Origin: Otis tarda
Taxonomy: Eukaryota; Chordata; Aves; Otidiformes; Otididae
NCBI GenBank assembly: GCA_026413225.1
Contig: CM048552.1
Location: forward strand, 196,863,553 to 196,927,552
Direction: 5' to 3'
DNA: 64,000 nucleotides
Shown: piece by piece, positions 1 to 10,400 of the stretch
How the letters are laid out: the number at the start of each line of letters is the position of its first letter
Numbering within the stretch: the stretch's first letter is position 1
Program-made: the position numbers and the translations under genes
The notes under the pieces: model-generated
What the model was told of the DNA's origin: nothing
Seen by the model: only the letters and a program-made list of their open reading frames with translations
The model's database searches: none

Positions 1-3000
1 ATTTTTTAGTTGAAAAAAAAACATGGATTATTACTTTCTAACAATTGTCTGTCAGCATACAAAGAAAAGCCAGTCCAAAAAGGAATTAACAGTTGTTACA
101 TTTTCTGTTAATGTCTGCAGCGTTCTGTATGAGGCAGTAACAAAATGGTAAAGTACCCCTGAGGAAAACCTTATTGCAGTTGTGTGGTGTTAGAAAATGG
201 AACTTGAAGAGTACTGCTTTTTCTATGGGACTCTTGACGGTTTATAAATACTGTTTTATACTTTTGTTTTATCTTTTTAATAAAGGCACAAGTTTTTATT
301 GGTTCTAAAGTACCATTTAAACAAATATCAAATACTTATGAGAAAATTAGTGTTGTATCATACATCTGTGTTAACACACTGAAAATTTGTATGCTTTAGT
401 CTGCCACTTTCAAGTCCAGTTTATGTGATGCTGAAGTTGCTAAAGATTGAGTGCTTTGTGCAGTAATGTACCTGTTCACAAAAAGCAAAATGTGTTTCCT
501 GTGTGAGGAATAAACTCCATCCTAAGCTCAAGACCTACAGCAAGCAACATGGGGTTTTTTTCCTCACTCCTCTGTTGAGAAGACTGCTAACTCATCTTTG
601 GGTGGCATTGGAATTTTGCACCTGGGAAAAGTGACAAAGACTATTTTCCTGTCTATTCTCCAATGTTCAGCTAATGCTGATTACGAATAGACGTGAGCCC
701 TTTTTGATACAGGCTGAAGGTAGTAGCTGAGTTGATGATCTGGACCAAAAGAACATGTTTGGTTTATCTCCCAGACTGATTGCTGCTTAAGTCGAATGTG
801 TTGATGATGGACATATCAAGGTATAAAGTATACTGTAAGGTTTTAAAGAAGTATTTTTTTGTCTTTGGAAAAAATAAAATTTTCTTAGACATTAATCTTC
901 TAGAACAAGAACACTTTGAGAACCTATGAATATTATTTGGTCACTGTTGGATGTTCTTGAGACAGAAGTAATAGTCCAGACTTGCATGTTTTATAAAAGT
1001 TGCGGAATGTTTCTTCAAACTTTGTACAAGAAATTTTGCATATGCTAATTCCAAAACTTACAAAAACATTTGCTGCACATTAATCTGAAAGGTTTAACTT
1101 TTTCTTCTCAAATGTCAAGTGAGAAATGCTCATCTGAATATAAGCTCTCAGCAGTACTGCATCAGCAAAATTTCTTGGGGAAGACAAAGAGACAGAAGAC
1201 TGCAAGTTCAGATGGCTCATTCTGAATACCAAAATTTGCAGCCCCGAACTCTGGTGCAACTGTAATGGAGGGCCTGAGGTATCATCTGGTTTTTACTGCA
1301 TCAGTGTATTGCAGCTGAGATAGCACATACATGCACAGTCATTGTCTAGCAGAACTATAATATCAGTAAAAGCTATGTCTCTAATGTGGTGAATATCACT
1401 GATTCAGCAATATGGTCTCTGCTCGCCTCCCAAAGTGCTTGATATACCCCCATGTGAATGTATATATACTGTAGGCTAACATCAGTATAACTTGTTTGAT
1501 TTTTTTAAATCGGGATAGTTAATTTACAGAAAAACTGCAAGTAAATAGACTGAGCTAAATCCATGTGTGTTGTCTAGCAAGCGCTGGTCTTCTGAAACCA
1601 GTTCTTTGTACATCTGATGGACATTTTTGTGGCTTTTCATGAAGAGCTGATGTTTCTGACATCTTTATGCAGATCACGGGTACATTTTGTCCCAGATTAT
1701 TCTCACGTTTCAGATGAGAAAAGGAGGAGAGCAGTATGCTTGGGATACTCTTGAGGCCAAAGTTACTGTTGGTGTAAAAGCACGCATAACTAAAAAGTCA
1801 CTTTGACAAATATGAAATGTAGTAAAGTGATTCAAATATGATTCTTCCAAATTCACCACCGCCAAACCACCACAGCCCCCCACCCCTGTGGATAACGTTA
1901 TCTTGGATAACGGATTACTAAGAGAAATCCCCGCTAGACTTAGGTATCACTGCCACCAGAGGCAGGGGGGCTGTAGAGGTGCCCCAGGAAATAGGTCTTT
2001 TTGGCCTGCGCGCTGAAGAGCTGAAAAGTTCTAGTGAACTCGGTGAGAAAAGCAGCCCTACCTGTTCAGGAGGCCAGAAGGGAGATTGCTCCTGAGAAGA
2101 GAACTGTTCAGGGTGCTGGGTCATGTTGTATGTGTTAGTTTTGTGCTTTAACCTACCCCATATCAGCAAGTCTTGAAAATACCTAGATTGTCACTAAAAA
2201 TAACACCCCTTAAGCTTTTTAGATCCATCAAAATAATTACTATTGCAAGCCATAAATAATATGGTAGTTACTGTAAGATAGTTGACATTGGCTGGAATTA
2301 AAAACTATGCTTTAGTATTTCATACTTTTTTCTTTTTAAAAAATCCACATACACACAAGAGTCATGCACACAAAATGACATTAAACTCCCAGTGTGAGGA
2401 CAGAAGCCTGACAGTGTCATTTCTGCTTGAGATTTCTGAAATGTCTTAAGGTGATAAACCTGTCCCTGTGAAGATGAGGCAAGAAGATCCATAAATAGAA
2501 AATACTTAAAACTACACAGCTATTACTGTTTTTTCCTTACAATGATTTATTCCCAGACTGCGCAACATAGGCATAATTGCTGCCTATGCCTACCAAAGGC
2601 ATACTGTGGGAAGAGGGCAGGAAGAGGTGGCTCCTGTCACAACTCACTTCCTACAGTATTATCCTGAGAGTGCAGCGTCACAAGTTAGATGAATCACAAG
2701 CCTTTGATTGAGAACTTCCACTTTAAATACTCAGCGGGTTATTTTAGAGGGAGTTGGGGCACTTTTATTTTAGGGATTTGAATAGAAATTATGGTAACAT
2801 TTCTGTCTAAGCTGCCCTTTGAGTGTGGAATTCACAGGTACCGAGCTACTTCTGGTGTGCTGTTCTTAGAAACTGGTCCTGTTCCCCAGAGCTCTAAAAG
2901 CCTACAGTTTCCAGGTGCTGTTTCTTCCCTTGTTTGATCTTGTGTGGCTCTTCTGTATTGTAAGTAATCCTCTGGAGGTTTTGGTTCAGTACCATTTGAG

Positions 3001-4560
3001 ATGCACTCGGAACTCCATCTATCTGACATGTGGTGTGGTTGTAGCTCACCAGAGCCCCAAGAGGAAGAAAAAAGCAGCGTTTCCAGCAGCATTTCTGTCT
3101 GGCAGCTTTACCAAAAGATGCATTGACTGTGACATAGATTAACCAGATCTGCCTAGATCTGGAGCACTGACTGACTATATTTATTAAAAATGAAAAAAAA
3201 AAAACAAACCACCCCACAACTTTAAGCTTCATAGTGTATGTTCTCTAAGTACACCATCTAAAATTGTACATAATTGGAGTTCAGGTATGCATTTACAGAG
3301 GGTCTAAAGAAGGGCTACTTTAACTCCGTGCAGATCAGGAACACACCTTTCACAGTACCTAAAAAATAGCAAGGTATGCAACACCAGAGGCTCTTCTGTC
3401 CCTAAATGGCACCAAAGAGAGCAGCTGCATATAAAGTCATTTGTTGTAATAATGAACACATTTACTACACTCATTTCTATCAATTTATTTTGTATATATA
3501 GACTGCTTTTTCTATGCATTTTTCTTAATCACATAACTGTCATGAAATGTAATGAAGCTGCAAGCTGTAGTTAGTTTCAGTGTTGATGAAAACTGGTGTT
3601 TGGCTGTTTTTCTGCAGCAATTACTTGAATCTTGTTTCCATTACAAAGTAAAGTCTGATAATGTTTACAGGAATGCTTTCTTTGGTTTTGGGGAGCTTCC
3701 CCATCTTCCTTCCCACCCCCTGCCCCAAGACACAGCACATGCTCAGCAGTCAAGCAGATGTGTTGGGGATGAAGTATTGGGGTCACCTTTATTGGCACCG
3801 AAGCATTAACGGTGACAGGCAGATTCCCTTCCAGTTACATCGCTTAGCTGACAATGTACATGCTTAGCATGTTCCTCTCCGATTTCTCCTAGCCCATGAC
3901 CTGTTGCTATCATCAGCTTTATTGTGAGACTTAAATATTTCGGAACGGCAGTTTACAATCATAAAAATATCACAAACAGAGGTGGCCATCCTGCTCTTAA
4001 GAATCTGCCCCCCTCCCTGTCCACTTTTTAACTTGGATGAATTAAACATCCCTGGGTTACCTCTGCAATTATTTTTGTATTTGCCAGGAAGGGTCATCAG
4101 CATTTGCACTAATCACAATGTCACAGCTGTTCTGCTTCCACAGTTGTTTTTAATTGTGCTGCCTAAACTTGTAATGAGCTGTATTGAAGTTTGAGGTGCA
4201 GTATAAAAGATCCGTGTGATAATGACACATACTTTTTTTTTATTTTTCTATGTTACAGATAGGACTAGTCCTATGCACAGAGAAAACGTGTTGCCATGTA
4301 TAGTTTAATACTTGAAGTAACTTTTTAAAATGGGCTTTTATAAATGAATTAAATACAAAATTACATTGCTTTGCCTGGAAGTTTCTTCATGTTTCAATTG
4401 TATTGTGCAATTTCCCCGTATGTATACTTTTCCATAAATGTTCTCTTAAGCCATTTATAACCACTGAAAGTGCATTCAGGATTTTGTACATCAGTGTTCA
4501 GACCTGTTCATACTTCTCTGAAGTATAATTCATGTTTAAATAAAAACGTTGTACCATTTT
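1..4560 (+). other. ZDHHC20: Putative long 3' UTR, probably ZDHHC20 (inferred from synteny)
   Basis: No coding exon is visible, but the stretch is AT-rich and behaves like a long 3' UTR on the + strand. AATAAA signals lie at 279-284, 509-514, 873-878 and 4539-4544, with one more at 4631-4636. Pumilio-type elements (TGTANATA) lie at 1459-1466, 3265-3272 and 3491-3498. In human 13q12 the gene beyond MRPL57, pointing toward it, is ZDHHC20 (a DHHC palmitoyltransferase), which would put its 3' end here. The identity rests only on gene order and orientation, so this could instead be intergenic DNA or a noncoding RNA. Short ORFs in this stretch resemble no family I know. Confidence 0.4.
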
Positions 4561-4564
4561 AGGC

Positions 4565-5400
4565 CTCTTTTCCAAAGTGATAAAATATGGACTTGACACT
4601 TGAATTCATCAGTGAATGCAACATCAGCTTAATAAAAGTACGTGAAAGAATCTGAAAATTGCTTAGCTGTAACATGTATGTATGAGATCACTGAGAAAAA
4701 GTGCCTACTTGGGAAATATTTTGTAACTGCTCCACAGCTTTTACACTCCAGCTGCAACAAACTTAAGATTACACTCACTCTTGACACATCTTCCAGATCA
4801 CTTGGTTTTGAGAGGGGGAAAAAAACCCCTAAGTTGTGGCTGCCTATATTCCTTCAGGACACTAAACGTGACTTAGAAATCAGATTGCCACTCAGCTGTG
4901 TTCCTTTTAGATCAGAAATAATCTGTAAGGGAGACCAATAACACCCAAGTTGACACTGCCATTTAAATTCAACAATTCTTTCCAGAAAGTTTAAAAAAAA
5001 AAGGGAACATCTTGCAATCTTCTATGAGTTCCAGCCTCATACACCTAACTTTGTAATTCACCTTGGCCTTTGCATGCCCGATGAAGTGAGCACTGTGTAA
5101 GTGTCGTCAGTTGTGTCTCAAGTATTAACGCACACAGCAGTATCCCTGCAGCGAGCAGCCACTCAGAGCCATCTGGTGAGTACCAGCAGATAATCCCTTT
5201 CAACAGAGCAGGTGTGTTCTCCTGGCTTTCAGAAGGAAATTAGTGCAGCTACACATCTAGTTCAAATCATTGTCATGGCACCTGCTAACTCACGCTGTTT
5301 TATGGAAAACCCCTGAAGAACAGAAGGCAGGCAGATGGTAGAGAGCCACAGAAAGAATTGTCTTTCTAAAGAGACAATAATAAGAAAACATACACTGTTC
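4565..5400. other. Short intergenic gap between convergent 3' ends
   Basis: This is unremarkable sequence between the putative 3' UTR on the + strand and the MRPL57 3' end on the - strand. I see no exon, repeat family or conserved domain. A 99-codon ORF at 4642-4941 has no recognisable similarity and is probably chance. Confidence 0.5.
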
Positions 5401-5412
5401 TGTAGGACTGCT

Positions 5413-5418
5413 TTTAAT
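5413..5418 (-). terminator. MRPL57: Candidate MRPL57 polyadenylation signal (ATTAAA)
   Basis: On the - strand an ATTAAA variant signal lies about 125 nt past the MRPL57 stop codon, followed by T/GT-rich sequence. No AATAAA is present between the stop codon and this point. Confidence 0.45.
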
Positions 5419-5542
5419 GTCAGATTTTGTGTACCTTAGCAAAGTCTCATTTTTTACTGAACTACAAAACTACCATAATCGGTACAACAGCAGATCCCAC
5501 GGTAGCGCATAAAACATGCCAAATATAAATATACTGTATTAT

Positions 5543-5854
5543 TCAAGATGTCCACTTTTTCGACACATTTAAGTGGTTTAAATGGTCGCTGATATATCTA
5601 TGCTCCGGAAACTTGGCTGTCATCTTGCTTTTGAAAGCTTCCCATCTTGCGCGTCTCTCTTCTGTGTTATGTTTGTGCTCCTGTTCCCGTGTCAGGTAAG
5701 GTCGACTCAGCCAATACTCATTCTCTGCTTCAATTTCCAACCTTCGGATCATTGCTTGCTTCATTGAAAGGGTAATGGGTCTTGGTCGCCTGTATTTTCC
5801 AATCCATTGTTTTCCAGGAATTCTCTTTCGGAGTAATACTGTTGTTAAAAACAT
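5543..5854 (-). CDS. MRPL57: Mitochondrial ribosomal protein L57 (mL63, formerly MRP63)
   Basis: This intact single-exon reading frame of 103 residues is close to the 102 of the human protein. It encodes mL63, a small component specific to the large (39S) subunit of the mitochondrial ribosome. The start [19 protein letters not shown] and the following basic [12 protein letters not shown] segment are characteristic of the family. An aromatic and charged region ([16 protein letters not shown], about residues 44-60) and an [12 protein letters not shown] helix follow. The ATG at 5854 is preceded on the - strand by a plausible splice acceptor (TTTTAAG, exon start 5859), so the coding region sits wholly in exon 2, as I recall for the human gene. 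Its promoter is shared head to head with SKA3. No damage to the frame is visible. Confidence 0.95.
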   Translation of the reverse strand: MFLTTVLLRKRIPGKQWIGKYRRPRPITLSMKQAMIRRLEIEAENEYWLSRPYLTREQEHKHNTEERRARWEAFKSKMTAKFPEHRYISDHLNHLNVSKKWTS

Positions 5855-5859
5855 TATGC

Positions 5860-7053
5860 CTTAAAATATAGACAAAAATAAAAAATTCTTATTATGTTAG
5901 GAACAAAAATGTAAAATTTAACAAGAAAAAAAAATGAAAAATCTGCATATACTGACTCCACTGCCTTTTAGCTGGCTGGTTTGAAGACTGAAGTTCAGAA
6001 TCTGATACTGGCAACCTACCATTACAGACAGCAGACAGTACAATGACAGACATACTGGAAACTTAAGACCAGAAAAGGGAAACAGAAATCTTAATTTAGC
6101 TAAATTTTATTCAGTTATCCTTACACTGAGATTCAAGCATGTTTGCCGTAAACTATTTATGAGAAATCCAGTCCCAGCTATTATTAAACAAAGGATTAAC
6201 TTCATTCATTCCTTCTTCAAATAGTTAACTGCATTGTCAAAATGGGGTATTTCCACATCCATCTGCTAGATCCAGATCTGGCCTTTCCTCAGTATTTAGT
6301 TTTGACCTACAGTCTCTCCATAAACTTACTCGAATACAATTATCCAGTCTTGGTTTTGAACTACAGGAAATCAGCTTTGTAGAGAAAAACAATACCCTGT
6401 ATCAGGCCAACTAGTATTAAGCAGAAAGTACGACTACTGTATCCAACATGATACAGAGGTGTGACAGAGGCAAGAAAGGCCAGGCTACAGTTAGATTTGA
6501 CATACATGCTCTTTATTAACCTGTTTATTAGTCGGAAACATGTCTAAACCCTAGGTCTCTCATTACACTGTACCTTCATCAACTAATAAGTCAGCGAAGC
6601 ACTTGAACCTGGCATAAACCAGTATTGCTGCTGAAAAAAAAGCCTCCCCGCCATAGCCCATTCCCATGGCGCAACTGCACGCTGATGTTCCACTCTCTGA
6701 CCCTTTTTCGACGTGAAGCCGTGAGGCTTCGCGGGGGCGTTGCTGCCCCTGTCTCCGGTTCCCCTCCCGGCAGGGGAGGGCAGTGCAGAGTCGTCCGTCT
6801 CCAACGCAGCGCCGGTTGCTCGCCCTCGGGCCCGCGCCCGCTGCAGCTCCCTACAGACAGGGACGGCGGCCCAGCTGCCCACCAGGGCTCTCCAGTGCCA
6901 CACGAGCCACCCAGGCCACTGGGCAACCGACAGCTCCAGGCGAGTTTCGGGGAGAAAAGACACCCCGCGCCCTGGGCGAAGAAGCATTGCGAACGGCCAC
7001 AGCGGCGCCCCAAGTCCTGTGATTACGAGCCCCTCCCCTCCGCCCTCACTCAC
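5860..7053 (-). other. MRPL57: MRPL57 intron 1 (inferred)
   Basis: On the - strand this runs from a perfect GTGAGT donor (7053-7048) to the TTTTAAG acceptor next to 5859, immediately before the coding ATG. The lower part is AT-rich and featureless; the upper part, from about 6650, lies in the CpG island. Long ORFs here (for example 6625-7338 +) come from GC-rich composition, not genes. Confidence 0.5.
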
Positions 7054-7110
7054 CCACCGACTCCGGCTCACGGCTCCAGCCCCCGCAGCGGGAAGCAAGA
7101 TGGCGGCGGC
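7054..7110 (-). other. MRPL57: MRPL57 noncoding first exon (approximate 5' end)
   Basis: The exon's 3' boundary at 7054 is set by the consensus donor GTGAGT on the - strand. The transcription start is not visible in the sequence and is placed only roughly, near the YY1-type motif at 7097-7106. Confidence 0.4.
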
Positions 7111-7380
7111 GGTGGCGGGCGGCCCGTCTCGCGAGAGCTCGCGGCGGGCGGGCGGGGCCCGGCGGCGCCAATAGGGCGCGCGCTGCCCACGGTTCGAAGC
7201 TGGTGGCGGGCGGTAACCGGTCCCCTCAGGCAGCGCCCGGCCCGGGCCGGCCCAGAGTCGCTCCCACCGCGCAGCGGCAGTCCCGGGATAGTCGTTAACG
7301 GCCGTTCGCCTGGCCTGGGAGGAGCGGGGCTCGGGTAGTGCCGGCCTTGTCCCTCCGGCGTTTCCCCGTCCCCCCGGGCG

Positions 7381-7483
7381 ATGGAGGTGTCGAGGGACTT
7401 CTTCGGGAAGCTGCGCGGCCTGGCCCTGACGCTGGAGAAGGAGGCGAAGCAGCTCGAGCGGGCCTTGCGCAGAGAGGACGCGG
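7381..7483 (+). CDS. SKA3: SKA3 coding exon 1
   Basis: The ATG at 7381 opens MEVSRDFFGKLRGLALTLEKE, which aligns with the human SKA3 N-terminus (MDPIRSFCGKLRSLASTL). The donor GTAAGC follows at 7484 and the exon ends in phase 1. Confidence 0.93.
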
Positions 7484-10400
7484 GTAAGCGCAGGCCTCGC
7501 CGGGGGTGGGCATGGGCCTGGGCCTGGGAGCAGCTCGGCAGGGTGTTATTTGGGCTCCCCCTCGTATCGTTGTCTCTCTGAGCTCCTTTGTGGGTGTGCA
7601 GGTGAGCTACTTCCACAGGGGGGAAAAAAAATGGAATGAATGGAGAATCACATTCTTGCTTTCACTCTTGTCACGGATTGAGATAGGAAAACGCATTTGC
7701 AGGGCTTGTTCCCTCTCTGCACAGATAGCTCAGGCTCCTGATGGGATTTATTGCTGTGCTGTCTTGTCACGTAGCAGGTGTCCTCTTTTACACCATTTGC
7801 ATTAGCCTTGATTTCTCGTGAAAGAAGTAATGACTGCTGCATGTATGAGTGAACAATGCTAACATCTGCCCACGTGCAAAGTGAGGCGGAAGAATTCAGC
7901 TTTTTGTTGATGTGTGTTTTTCAGTGGTGTCTGTATTACCTTTTTGATTTTTATTAGTATTTCAAGTTTAAGGTCTTTAAGGATAAAAATTTAGCATAAA
8001 TAATCCTTGACAGCCCAGGGACCTACCGTTTGTACCAACAGATGCTAAACATTAATTTCTACAGTATTAGTTGCAACAATAAAATGGAAGCCTGTACAGT
8101 TTCCCTGTGTGGTTTAACATTCTGTGCAAATTGCAGCCTTGCGCTGTGCAGGGTACCCACTGTGAACTAGTTTCTTTGGTTTTCTCTAACTTGACTCTCG
8201 AACATAAGACTCCAGCATCCCTAATATAGGAGATTACATTCTGATGTAGAATGTACTTGCATGCTAAAATACTAATACCCCTTTTTTTCTTTCCAAACCC
8301 TTTTATGTGAACATACATATCATAGACTATGAAGAAGAATCTCCAATGAGAGTCTTGCATGACCTCCACTGTGAAATCAGAACTCTGAAGGTAATGTCTT
8401 AACTCACTTCCCTCTTGAAAAATTCAGGGGGAGGGCATTCCATAAACTTACGGTACTATTTTGATCATTAAGCCACAATACAACTTTGTTAGTCAGCAGT
8501 TCTGACCCTTATTTTTATTTATTTACCTCTTAAGTCCTCATAATGGCTGTGGGTGTTGGGGTAGTGCCCAAAAACTCTTGAGTGACTTGAAGTAGATTTA
8601 GCAGTGTTTATTAGTTTGCAAACACTGCTGTCACTCGGATCAGCAGGGAACACAGGTAACAAGGAAGCTGTAGCTGTGCCAAGGTGTGAGTACAGGGGAG
8701 AAGGATTCTGGAGCAGCAGCTCCCTAGAGAAAAGATATGCTTGTTTGTGTTCAATAACTAGCACTTAGAATAAAGAAAACCTTCACAGTTTCAGTACCTT
8801 CAGCCATTCAGTTAAGCTTGTGAAGAATGTTCTTTATTTCTTTAACAGAAGTAGGAAAAATGGGCTATAGAAATGAGCAAGTGTAGAAGTAATTGAGAGG
8901 TAAGCTAGGATATAACCTTGAGGTTTATCATCTGCTCTGCAGTAATTCTTTGTACGTAGGGAGTAAGAGTCCAGACTAATTGCTGTTATCTCATACTTTT
9001 ATGGAGTAAAAGCTTTTTTTTTTTTCTTTTGAGAAGTTACCAGTAAGTAGTTATCATACTGTGAACTGTCATCTTAGTTTAACTTTTGTAGGTTTTTGTA
9101 CACCTATACCCTACATATTCCTGTTATTTTGTAACCTAGTTTTCAGGTATAGATAAAATCTAAATTTGCTGCTTATCCTCATCGGAACTGGAGTTCAATA
9201 CTTATTCCCAAACATTTAATGTGTCAACAACCACCATGTGGTAATTTGAAAACCAATATTTCTACATTTCCTTTCTACCCTCCATCCCCAAAGGAAGATG
9301 TTAATTCCACTCTTGGTAAGAGTTGCGCTGAAAAACAAGCAGTTCATGACTTTATGAAGGCAAGTGAAATATTGATGCAAAGAAATGCAACAGATCTTGG
9401 AAAAATAAGAGAGCTGTTCTGGAAATATGGCTACAAACCACATGGCAAAGACTCTACAGGTAATATTTCTTGCAATACAGTATGTGAACACAAATGTAAT
9501 TTTCTAAAATAAGTTTCTCTTTAGCTATATGTATATGTCTATTGATTAAGAGATCAAGTACCACTATGTTATTTGCTGTATAATAATATCCAAAGGGTAA
9601 ATGATTCTGTTGTGATTTGTGCCATAAGAATAAACCAAAATACAAGAGTTGGATCTTCTGGCATACTTTTAAGTTGGCATATGTTTTGGTTTTTTGTTTG
9701 TTTTTTTTTTTTTTCTCCAGTGATAGTTACATTCAGATAACAGGTTAGCAAATATGTTTTCGTAACTCAGAGAATTATGTTGCTTCAGCTTCTCATGCAT
9801 GGGAAACTACTGTAGATGCATCTAAATTAGTTTGTATTCGTATGTGATGATTCCATTAACTTAAATCACCAGAGAGAAAATCTGAAAATAACGTGCTCTG
9901 TGTAGCCTAAATGGGACAAGAGTGGCGGATACAGAGATTAGGTGACACAGTAGTAGCAGTAGGTGACACAGGCGAAGCAGCAGTAGCTTGATCACTGGAG
10001 GTAGGAGGAGATCCTTAATCCAGTCTGAAAGTGCACGCGCACCTGTGTGAAAAATCCAGATAGGTGAAGTGAGTTTAAAGTAATACACATACCCCTTCTG
10101 GTATCAAGGGCCCAACCAATCTTCAAGAAGCCTTTGGCAGGACACACCCTAACGTTCCCCTGAGTGTTATCCAGTCATTACACGAAAAAATTGTGGCCGT
10201 GGACCATATTCACCTCAGAGTTAACTACTACAACTGTTTTACAAATACACAGCAGAAGGCTCTGATCTCGTAGTACCTTCTTTCCTGTCCTCTCTCTGCC
10301 TTTTAAAGATGATTCCAAACAGAGTAATAAGGTTACATTATTTTTAAGATGTATTTTTTAAGTTAAATGTATCTGAATATGTAATACTAATAATAAGGTA

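Larger units (their letters stand above)
6720..7520. promoter_or_regulatory. CpG-island bidirectional promoter of MRPL57 and SKA3
   Basis: This dense GC and CpG block lies between the two head-to-head genes and has no TATA box. Visible motifs are a YY1-type AAGATGGCGG (7097-7106), the palindrome TCTCGCGAGA (7127-7136), a CCAAT box (7168-7172), TTCGAA, a known variant of the CHR element (7193-7198), and a MYB-type CGTTAACGGCC (7293-7303). CCAAT plus CHR fits the G2/M expression expected of SKA3. The YY1 and TCTCGCGAGA motifs are typical of housekeeping promoters, as expected for MRPL57. Assigning motifs to one gene or the other is inference. Confidence 0.75.

Noticed and set aside
7186..7200. 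GGTTCGAAGC as a tRNA T-loop
   Set aside because: No A box, acceptor stem or cloverleaf is found around it. It fits better as a CHR-type promoter element.
6583..7338. Long ORFs (up to 237 codons) in the MRPL57/SKA3 promoter
   Set aside because: GC-rich composition on both strands, with no match to a protein family. The real start of SKA3 is at 7381.
9861..10088. Leucine-rich ORFs at 9861-10088 and 11706-11912 on the - strand
   Set aside because: Both translate the repeated segment A/B in SKA3 introns. Their similarity reflects the DNA repeat, and there is no sign of coding selection.
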